From positions 1 through 38,540 of IMG/VR virus record IMGVR_UViG_3300005518_000028: a DNA stretch of 38,540 nucleotides; one strand, 5' to 3'. A program made the position numbers and the translations under genes. The notes under the pieces are model-generated. The model was given only the letters and a program-made list of their open reading frames with translations, searched no databases and was not told the DNA's origin. Origin of the DNA: a virus. Shown here one piece after another: positions 20,462 through 27,102 of the stretch; within the stretch, counting starts at the first letter, position 1, and every line of letters begins with the position of its first letter.

Positions 20462-21263
20462 TGAGAAAAAGGAAAAGGAACGCCAGCGTCTAAAGTTTAA
20501 ATCAAAGATCGATGGCGAAGAGATCGAAGAGGAAGTTGATTACGACGAGGTCGCCAGAGACCGCCAAAAGTGGAAGGCTGCGGACAAGCGCTTTCAGGAA
20601 GCCGCGAACCTTAAAAAGGAAGCATTCGAGGTTATTAAGCTCGGTCAGTCTAAAGACGGCTTAATCGAACTCATCAGGAAATTTGGTTACGATCCCAGGG
20701 AATTGGCTGAAGAGTTCTTAGCCAATCAGTTGCAGTTTGAAATGATGACGCCTGAGCAAAAGGAGAATTACGAACTAAGGCGCCAACTCTACGAACGAGA
20801 TCAACTCGCTAAGAAAGACTTAACTGAGAAGGAGCAACGCGCTGAAACGGAAGCAACTGAGCGCATTAAGACTCAGATGCAGCAAGAAATCATCGATACC
20901 CTAAAGACTTCCGGCCTTCCCGCCTCAACCGATACCGTTAAACGTATGGCGGCACACATGGCGAGGTATCTCGAACGCGGGATAGACGTATCAGCCAAAG
21001 ACGTTGTGAAAGATGTTTGGGACGAGATTAACGTCTATTCCAAGGCTGTCTTAAAGAACCTTCCTATTCAAAAGCTCTTGGAGGTGATCGGTGAAGAGAA
21101 AGCCAAGGAGTGGCGAGCTTACGACTTAGGTAAGGTCAAAGATCCGCTCTCAAGAGGTAATCAACAATCTGGCCAAGCGTTCCCAGAGATTAAAAAGACG
21201 CCCAAGGGTTTTGTCAGTGACAAAGATTTCGAAGCGCATTTGCGAAGAGTTAAGGCAGGTTAG
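20295..21263 (+). CDS. scaffolding protein
   Basis: The 322-residue product is highly charged and helical, rich in Glu, Lys and Gln, with no hydrophobic core in its first 90 residues. It has a coiled-coil middle ('EQKENYELRRQLYERDQLAK', 'EKEQRAETEATERIKTQMQQ') and a basic C-terminal region ('DKDFEAHLRRVKAG') like the capsid-binding helix of scaffolds. The position between portal and major capsid genes supports the call. It would guide procapsid assembly and leave before packaging. The start has AAGGAG 11 nt upstream, within the GNAT-like gene. Confidence 0.8.
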   Translation: MDAQPSVVSPGADSVEIPQTEVTQEETGKPETSSTRQKEDGSSGKESSEQQKQSLDEKKEKERQRLKFKSKIDGEEIEEEVDYDEVARDRQKWKAADKRFQEAANLKKEAFEVIKLGQSKDGLIELIRKFGYDPRELAEEFLANQLQFEMMTPEQKENYELRRQLYERDQLAKKDLTEKEQRAETEATERIKTQMQQEIIDTLKTSGLPASTDTVKRMAAHMARYLERGIDVSAKDVVKDVWDEINVYSKAVLKNLPIQKLLEVIGEEKAKEWRAYDLGKVKDPLSRGNQQSGQAFPEIKKTPKGFVSDKDFEAHLRRVKAG

Positions 21264-21292
21264 AAAAATGTTGTACGTGAAACATTTCTGTG

Positions 21293-21367
21293 TTACTTCT
21301 TTTTTTGTGCGTCACTACTCTTTGCAGCTTCGGCTATCTTAGAGAAAACGCGCAAGACATAAACCAT
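21293..21367 (-). pseudogene. short membrane-protein-like antisense frame (possible remnant)
   Basis: The 208-nt gap between the scaffold and capsid genes has no plus-strand gene. On the minus strand a frame open from 21409 to 21293 reads 'GDGLSAALLGWTMVYVLRVF' followed by 'SKIAEAAKSSDAQKKK'. It looks protein-like (a membrane helix and a basic tail) but has an in-frame TAA just upstream and only an internal ATG (21367, 24 residues). A frame-shifted ATG with GGAG lies upstream. It may be a decayed holin-like gene or chance. A 7-bp hairpin AAATGTT/AACATTT sits beside it near 21266-21287. Confidence 0.25.
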
Positions 21368-21471
21368 AGTCCAGCCCAGTAGAGCCGCCGAAAGGCCATC
21401 TCCAAAGGTTTAGGAACTAGGTCGAAACGTAAGTTTTCACCTTAACCTAACTCAAAAGGAGATGCTCCATC

Positions 21472-22767
21472 ATGGCAGCCGAAGCGACCTTAGATGGTCT
21501 TTATAAAAACGTTTATGCGGGTAAGATTGAAGACCTTATCCCGCGTGCAATGCAGGTTCAGCAAGATGTCTCGTTTGTTGTCTCGTCCGAAAGATTAGGG
21601 CTCCAATACAATCAGCCCGTCATGTTAACCGACGAAGCTGGTTTCACGTACAACCTCCAGTCTGTTAACAGTTCAACCGCCTTCGCTCTTAACGACGCAA
21701 TCGGCGGTGTGATGCAAAATGCGACCGTGAATGGTGCAGAGATCGTCTGCCGTTCCTGGCTCTCGTATCAACAGTCTTCTCGCGCAACAGCGGGCGGCGC
21801 TTCCGCCTTTACCTCGGCCACCGAACTGCAGTTTAAAAATAACATGAACTCTATGCGGAAACGCTTAGAGCTTGCATGTTTGTACGGTGGAACGGGTACT
21901 GGCGCAGGTGGATTGGCGACGACTGCTTCGAGCACCAACGCTTCAGCCACTACGACCAACGTCGTCATCACTGCAGCCACTTGGGCAAGCGGTATCTGGT
22001 CAGGATTGGCTGGTGGGAAGGTCAATTTCTATGACAACGCGGTTTTGGTCTCAACTGGTGCGGATTCAATCTTCACTGTAACGACCGTAACCCCGTCTAC
22101 CCGGACGCTTCTCATTACAGGGACAGCGACTGGTATTACGGCACTGGATACGGCCATCGCAGCCGATCCGACTCAAGTGAAGATCTTTTTCAACGGCGCT
22201 TACTCAAAAGAGATGTTTGGCTTAATTGAGATCGCTAAGAATACAGGGTCTCTCTTTGGCATCTCTGCATCGACCTATGATCTCTGGGCAGGCACCACGG
22301 TAACGCTTACGGGTGCACCAACCATGGGTAAGTTCCTGGGTGGTATCGCGAATGCAGTTGGTCGCGGTTTGCAGGAAGACGGTAAGTTACTCGTCTCCGT
22401 TCAGACCTGGAACGATCTCAATACGAACGAGGCTGCGCTACGCGTCTACGATTCTTCGTGGAAGCGGTCTGAAGCGCAAAATGGTTCGGAAAACATTACC
22501 TACTACGGTCCGAACGGTAAGGTTGAGATCGCGCCCCATATCTTCATGAAGGGCGGACAGGCGCTATTCTACGTGCCTGACCAGTGCTCAAGAGTTGGCT
22601 CGGTGGACGTGACGTATAACCAGCCTGGTAGCGGGAATGGACGCATCTTCTTCGATATCCCGGCCTATGCGGGTTATGAGTTCCGTTCTTACACCGATCA
22701 GGCGATTTTCTGCCGCAAGCCTGCGACTTTAGTTTACTTCTCAGGTTTCACTAACGTGACTGCGTAA
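21472..22767 (+). CDS. major capsid protein
   Basis: The 431-residue protein follows the scaffold gene, with an AAAAGGAG site about 11 nt before the ATG. The N-terminal part ('LDGLYKNVYAGKIEDLIP', 'QDVSFVVSSERLGLQYNQPV') and the C-terminal beta-rich end are typical of podovirus-like coat proteins of HK97 fold. Residues about 135-235 are Thr/Ala/Ser-rich ('ASSTNASATTTNVVITAATW') and look like an added surface domain. A strong hairpin follows the stop, as expected for a gene that needs the highest expression. Confidence 0.8.
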   Translation: MAAEATLDGLYKNVYAGKIEDLIPRAMQVQQDVSFVVSSERLGLQYNQPVMLTDEAGFTYNLQSVNSSTAFALNDAIGGVMQNATVNGAEIVCRSWLSYQQSSRATAGGASAFTSATELQFKNNMNSMRKRLELACLYGGTGTGAGGLATTASSTNASATTTNVVITAATWASGIWSGLAGGKVNFYDNAVLVSTGADSIFTVTTVTPSTRTLLITGTATGITALDTAIAADPTQVKIFFNGAYSKEMFGLIEIAKNTGSLFGISASTYDLWAGTTVTLTGAPTMGKFLGGIANAVGRGLQEDGKLLVSVQTWNDLNTNEAALRVYDSSWKRSEAQNGSENITYYGPNGKVEIAPHIFMKGGQALFYVPDQCSRVGSVDVTYNQPGSGNGRIFFDIPAYAGYEFRSYTDQAIFCRKPATLVYFSGFTNVTA

Positions 22768-22773
22768 CGAATT

Positions 22774-22799
22774 AGGGGCCCTCTTAATCGAGGGCCCTT
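22774..22799 (+). terminator. terminator-like hairpin after the capsid gene
   Basis: AGGGGCCCTC (22774-22783), a 6-nt loop, and GAGGGCCCTT (22790-22799) form a 10-bp GC-rich stem (8 bp perfect at the core), followed by a short pyrimidine tract TTCTCTT. The weak U-tract suggests partial termination or mRNA 3'-end protection, lowering transcription of the downstream tail genes. Confidence 0.65.
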
Positions 22800-22818
22800 C
22801 TCTTATGGGAGATTAGGA

Positions 22819-23361
22819 ATGAGTTCAAAACATACAATAATCTTGTCGTTACCGGATTCGGCGGACACGTTTACCTCGATTTGCAACTTCTCAAGTGGTG
22901 TCGCTCCCCACGAAGGATTGCAAGGATTCATTAACTACTTGAAAGGCATTCAAGGGGGTTCACGTTCAGGGTCGCTCAGTCTTTACACGGGAGCGGTTCA
23001 GAATACGGCCGTCTTAACGGTATCCGCTGGCGGTTCGGTTGCTGACGAAACCATGGTCCTTTGTGGCGTAACTTTTACGGCCAAAGACGGCACTGCTACC
23101 GGCAACCAGTTTAATATTTCAGCCACGGCGGCAACGCAGGCGGCTTCGATGGTAGCCTTTTTTAATGCTTCGGCTGACTTAACCGGCATCGTAACAGCAT
23201 CAAACGTTTTAGGTGTCATTACGATCACTGCAACCGTTCCAGGATTGGTTGGGAATGCCTTGGTAGTGACTGAGAGTTTAACAAATGTCGCCGTAACGAC
23301 ATCGTTCGCAACCTCTGCAGATGGTTCTAACGGAACAATTTACACGCTCGATCTGAGCTAA
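22819..23361 (+). CDS. head or tail decoration protein with phage Ig-like domain, 180 residues
   Basis: Starts 20 nt after the capsid terminator. Residues 1-60 include 'CNFSSGVAPHEGLQGFINYL'. Residues 65-170 are a beta-domain with the pattern 'VTFTAKDG...NQFNISATAATQAASMVAFFNAS' and 'GVITITATVPGLVGNALVV'. The same kind of domain is inserted in the tail protein at 27102-30062. Such modules are common on phage particles and mediate weak surface binding. A capsid or tail decoration role is inferred from position. Confidence 0.6.
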   Translation: MSSKHTIILSLPDSADTFTSICNFSSGVAPHEGLQGFINYLKGIQGGSRSGSLSLYTGAVQNTAVLTVSAGGSVADETMVLCGVTFTAKDGTATGNQFNISATAATQAASMVAFFNASADLTGIVTASNVLGVITITATVPGLVGNALVVTESLTNVAVTTSFATSADGSNGTIYTLDLS

Positions 23362-23374
23362 CGGAGGTTTTGGC

Positions 23375-25225
23375 ATGTCCTTACCTCTGGACATAAACGG
23401 GACCTCTTATAATTACCCGGAAACGGGAGATACCAACTGGGGCTCTCAAGCAACCCTCTGGGCCTCTGCCGTAACAGTTGGAATGCTTCAGCGTGCAGGC
23501 GGTGCGTTTACTTTAACCGCTGAAGTGGATTTTGGAGCGACCTATGGCTTACTCGCTCCATATTACAAATCCAAAGGCACCAATATCGCTACGGCCGGTG
23601 CCGTTCGATTGGCGAGAACGGAAGTTGTTTCATTTCGCAACCAAGCCAACGCAGCAAATCTTGATCTAGGTGTTTCTGCCTCCGATGTACTTCAATTTAA
23701 CGGCGAAGATATTATCTCCGGCGCAATTGTGAACGCTGACATTTCAGCGTCGGCCGCAATTGTGTTTTCTAAAATGGCGGCACTAACAGCCTCACGGGCG
23801 GTCGTCACAGACGGCTCAGGTGTAATAGGCGTTAGCGCTGCCACTTCAACAGAAGTAGGGTACATCTCAGGTGTAACGAGCGCACTGCAAACGCAGATAG
23901 ATGCCAAAGCACCGATTGCTGGACCAACATTTACCGGAGCAGTAACGCTCGCTCAAGATCCTGTCTCGGCATTTCAAGCTGCAACAAAACAATATGTTGA
24001 TGCCTTAGTCACTGGCTTGCAACCGAAAGCTTCCTGCAGATTGGCCACCACGGCAAATATCACTACCGCCACAGATCTCGAAAATGGAGACACGTTAGAC
24101 GGTGTGGTGATTGCTACTGGGGATCGGATTCTTGTTAAAGATCAATCTTCGCCTGCTCAAAATGGTATCTATGTTGCGCCAGCCTCAGGCGCCGCATCAC
24201 GTTCTACTGACATGGATACTTGGACGGAAACCATTCAAGCCTATGCGTTTGTCGAGGAAGGAACTGCTAATGCTGGCACCGGCTGGGTTTCTCAGACGGC
24301 TGCCGGTGGAACACTAGGCGTAACAGCCGTTCCATTCGTTCAGTTCTCTTCGACGACGACATACTCGGCCGATGGCCAAGGCATTGAATTATCAGGGACC
24401 ACGTTTTCTTTGGAGTTGGACGGTGCGACATTAAGCAAATCTGCATCCGGTATCAAAGTCAATGAGATTGCTAACGCGAATATAGCCGCTGCCGCTGCCA
24501 TCGCGGTAAATAAACTGGCCGCGCTTACCGCTTCGCGCGCCGTTGTTTCAGATGGCAGCGGTTTTTTAGCTGCAGCAACCACAACGTCTACAGAAATAGG
24601 TTACGTGAATGGCGTCACTTCAGCGATCCAAACGCAATTGGACGCGAAGATTGCAGCGTCGGTCATGACGACCAATAACGATATGATTTACCGGGCGGCT
24701 GGAGTGCCAGCGCGCTTAGCTTCCGGAACTGACACATATATTTTAAAATCCGTGAGTGGTGTTCCTACGTGGTCCGATCAAAAAAAGTCGTGGGGTCGCT
24801 ACACAAGGACCGCACCGGCTTTAGGAATCAATACCACTTGGACGAAATTTTCACTCCCTGGAAGCCCAACACCTCTCACAACCGGCACAGCCGTGACCGT
24901 AACTTCTGGATCTTTTACAGTGCCATGGGACGGTGTGTGGCAAGTTGAGATTTATTTAGGGAAGGTGGCGGCTGCTAGTGCGCGCGCGGTATTTGCCACA
25001 CTTTATAACGCTGGTCAAATTATCAGTTATCCAGTGTCAGACGTAACCACGACGAACGGCACAGGGATGTATTTTAAGCTTTCAGCAACATTAACAAATG
25101 CCGCAGGTGATTATGAGATACAACTTGCTGCATCAGGATCAGGAGTAACGGCTGACAGTTATACGGTCGATAGTCGAACGTCAGCTGTGGCGAATATTAT
25201 TATTCAATACGTAGGGCCAGCCTAA
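23375..25225 (+). CDS. tail fibre-like protein with an internal 59-residue repeat
   Basis: The 616-residue protein begins with 'LDINGTSYNYPETGDTNWG', a start typical of trimeric phage fibre or spike attachment domains. Residues 120-178 and 368-425 are near-copies ('LAALTASRAVV', 'TSTE.GY..GVTSA.QTQ.DAK'). Between them (about 205-325) is the fibre module 'CRLATTANIT...ATGDRILVKDQSSPAQNGIYV...VEEGTANAGTGWV'. The C-terminus (480-616) is a jelly-roll, C1q-like head ('FTVPWDGVWQVEIYLG'), the likely receptor-binding end. Its place among head genes rather than at the end of the tail genes is notable. Confidence 0.75.
   Translation: MSLPLDINGTSYNYPETGDTNWGSQATLWASAVTVGMLQRAGGAFTLTAEVDFGATYGLLAPYYKSKGTNIATAGAVRLARTEVVSFRNQANAANLDLGVSASDVLQFNGEDIISGAIVNADISASAAIVFSKMAALTASRAVVTDGSGVIGVSAATSTEVGYISGVTSALQTQIDAKAPIAGPTFTGAVTLAQDPVSAFQAATKQYVDALVTGLQPKASCRLATTANITTATDLENGDTLDGVVIATGDRILVKDQSSPAQNGIYVAPASGAASRSTDMDTWTETIQAYAFVEEGTANAGTGWVSQTAAGGTLGVTAVPFVQFSSTTTYSADGQGIELSGTTFSLELDGATLSKSASGIKVNEIANANIAAAAAIAVNKLAALTASRAVVSDGSGFLAAATTTSTEIGYVNGVTSAIQTQLDAKIAASVMTTNNDMIYRAAGVPARLASGTDTYILKSVSGVPTWSDQKKSWGRYTRTAPALGINTTWTKFSLPGSPTPLTTGTAVTVTSGSFTVPWDGVWQVEIYLGKVAAASARAVFATLYNAGQIISYPVSDVTTTNGTGMYFKLSATLTNAAGDYEIQLAASGSGVTADSYTVDSRTSAVANIIIQYVGPA
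23732..23908 (+). repeat. fibre repeat, first copy
   Basis: Encodes residues 120-178 of the fibre. It pairs with 24476-24649. The protein similarity is high, but the DNA has diverged at many third positions, so the duplication is old or kept by selection. Confidence 0.7.
24476..24649 (+). repeat. fibre repeat, second copy
   Basis: Encodes residues 368-425 of the fibre, similar to 23732-23908. Both copies precede a change of domain, so they probably form matching trimeric coiled-coil or beta-helix linkers. Confidence 0.7.
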
Positions 25226-25235
25226 GGAGAAATTC

Positions 25236-25871
25236 ATGCTTCAAAATCAGATACAAGTAACAGAGACGTTAAATGCCACACAGAACACTGCCTATTCTAC
25301 TGGCAGGTTTATGAACCTAACATCGACGATCTCGGTGCAAGCTAAGGTAGACGTGCCGGCGGCTGTTGTCTTTGCTTCATCTGGAATTGATGCAACGGCA
25401 AACACCTTCACGAAATCGGGTGCGGTTTTGTGGACGGGAGCCAAAGGGCAATTTACGACGAGCAACACCTTACCGACGGGTATCAGCCTTGCAACGGATT
25501 ATTGGGCGATTTTGGTGGATTTGACTACTGGGACCTACAAATTTGCAACCAGTTTAAACAATGCCATAGCAGGCACGGCTATTGATATCACAACGACAGG
25601 AACTGGAAACCAAACATTTACGCCGGTCGCTCTTGCAGGCGGTGCAATCGCGTTTCAAAGAACAAACGTACAAACCACAACCGGTGCCCTGTCTACTACC
25701 GCAGGCGATTGGGCAGATATCGACACGGAAACGGCTGTCACGGCTGACGCTACGGTTTGGTTTACCAAAATTGGTCCAGAGTATTTGGGATGGAGAGTTA
25801 GAGGAACCACCTCTGACGGGTCCTTCCAAGCAATTCTTTACATCCTTTCAAGAGGGGAAGCGAACTCATGA
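25236..25871 (+). CDS. virion surface or tail-associated protein, 211 residues
   Basis: Starts 10 nt after the fibre gene with AAGGAG upstream. The sequence is Thr/Ala/Ser-rich and beta-type throughout ('TFTKSGAVLWTGAKGQFTTS', 'LATDYWAILVDLTTGTYKF', 'FQAILYILSRGE'). A middle region ('GISLATDYWAI', 'YKFATSLNNAIAGTAIDITTTGTG') resembles modules seen on other phage structural proteins. No enzyme motif. Probably a fibre-associated or chaperone-like structural protein. Confidence 0.55.
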   Translation: MLQNQIQVTETLNATQNTAYSTGRFMNLTSTISVQAKVDVPAAVVFASSGIDATANTFTKSGAVLWTGAKGQFTTSNTLPTGISLATDYWAILVDLTTGTYKFATSLNNAIAGTAIDITTTGTGNQTFTPVALAGGAIAFQRTNVQTTTGALSTTAGDWADIDTETAVTADATVWFTKIGPEYLGWRVRGTTSDGSFQAILYILSRGEANS

Positions 25872-26179
25872 GTGATTTTGAAAATCGGATAAAACTTAAA
25901 CTGCTTGGTCAGTTAACGAAGGCGATGGACGATGATGACGCCGATAATCGCAAGGCCGGTATGATGGCTGCGTTAACAACTAAGCAAATTAGTCCAGGGG
26001 ATAATCCGGGAGACATAGAAAAAGCCAAAGAGGAAAAGGTTGACGCGGTTTATTTAAACCCTGATAGGCAAAGAGTCATGGGTGAGATCGACGAGGAAGA
26101 CAAAGGTCAGAAAAACCCCATGCAAGGTTGGGGAAGCTTCATGAGGGCCAAGAAAAAGGACGATGAAGAAGAATTATAA
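25868..26179 (+). CDS. hypothetical charged protein, 103 residues
   Basis: ATGA overlap with the previous gene. The product is very hydrophilic, with Asp/Glu runs and Lys-rich stretches ('AMDDDDADNRKAG', 'EIDEEDKGQKNPM', 'RAKKKDDEEEL'), probably disordered. Proteins of this type next to adaptor genes are often minor head or assembly factors. The stop codon overlaps the next ATG (TAATG). Confidence 0.6.
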   Translation: MSDFENRIKLKLLGQLTKAMDDDDADNRKAGMMAALTTKQISPGDNPGDIEKAKEEKVDAVYLNPDRQRVMGEIDEEDKGQKNPMQGWGSFMRAKKKDDEEEL

Positions 26180-27102
26180 TGCCGTTTGATTACACAAATG
26201 ACGCTCTAATCGCTTCCATTAAACGTCGAGGGTCAATCCCTACGGCGCAGCCTTTGTTTGAAACGGATGACTTTCTGACGCTTGCTGACGAAGAGCTGCA
26301 AAATACGATTTTCCCGATGATGATGGCGATTAAAGGGGATTATTTCGTCACGATTTCAGACACCGTCATGACGGCGGCTACTTCTTATCCGATTCCGTCT
26401 GACGCCGTTGGTTTGAAGGTGAAAGATGTGAGTTGGCTTCCGTCTTCGGCTACCAATCAAACGCCATGGTTAATCCCGCAAGTTAACTTTTCAGACATTG
26501 CCGACGCGTTTGCGACCGGATGGGCCAATCCTGGCTATTACATTCAAGAAAACTCGCTTATTTTGGTGCCCGTTTCGATGGAAGGCCAGACGCTTCGCAT
26601 TCGATTCTATCGGAGAGCGTCGAAACTTGTACCGAACGATGAAGGCGCCAACATTCTCTCAATAAATAGTGGTGCGGATCAAGTTACCGTTGATGCCATA
26701 CCAGCGGCGTGGGTTGCAGGGGATTTATTATCAGGCATTGACTCGCAACCTGGGTTTTTGACGAAGGTGCAGAGTCTAGAGATTCAATCCATCGCTTCGC
26801 CAGTAATAACGTTGGACGATGTGACTGATTTATCTGTCGGAGATGTTCTATGTCTCGATGGCGATTCAACGATTGCTCAGATTACCCCGGAAGCACACTC
26901 GATCTTGGCGCAAGCGGTCCTCGTTAAGTGTTTAGAGGCGCTCGGTGACCCAAAAATGGGAGTCGCTGAGGCGAAGCTAGGACAGATTAAGCAAGATTTC
27001 ATTGATTCAATGACCCCACGAGCTGACGGGCAGGCGAAGAAAATCGTTAATCGCAACAGCCCGTTGGCGTGGGGTAACTATGCGCGTTTTGGGTGGTGGT
27101 AA
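26179..27102 (+). CDS. head-to-tail adaptor (tail tube A / connector type)
   Basis: The 307-residue protein has 'DALIASIKRRGSIPTAQPLF', 'DFLTLADEELQNTIFP', strands ('LRIRFYRRASKLVP') and a C-terminal helix region ('EAHSILAQAVLVKCLEALGD', 'AEAKLGQIKQDFIDSMTPRADGQ'). I recognise this as the connector protein family of podovirus-like phages, which binds below the portal and joins the tail nozzle. The next gene is the large nozzle-like protein, coupled by TAATG. Confidence 0.7.
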   Translation: MPFDYTNDALIASIKRRGSIPTAQPLFETDDFLTLADEELQNTIFPMMMAIKGDYFVTISDTVMTAATSYPIPSDAVGLKVKDVSWLPSSATNQTPWLIPQVNFSDIADAFATGWANPGYYIQENSLILVPVSMEGQTLRIRFYRRASKLVPNDEGANILSINSGADQVTVDAIPAAWVAGDLLSGIDSQPGFLTKVQSLEIQSIASPVITLDDVTDLSVGDVLCLDGDSTIAQITPEAHSILAQAVLVKCLEALGDPKMGVAEAKLGQIKQDFIDSMTPRADGQAKKIVNRNSPLAWGNYARFGWW

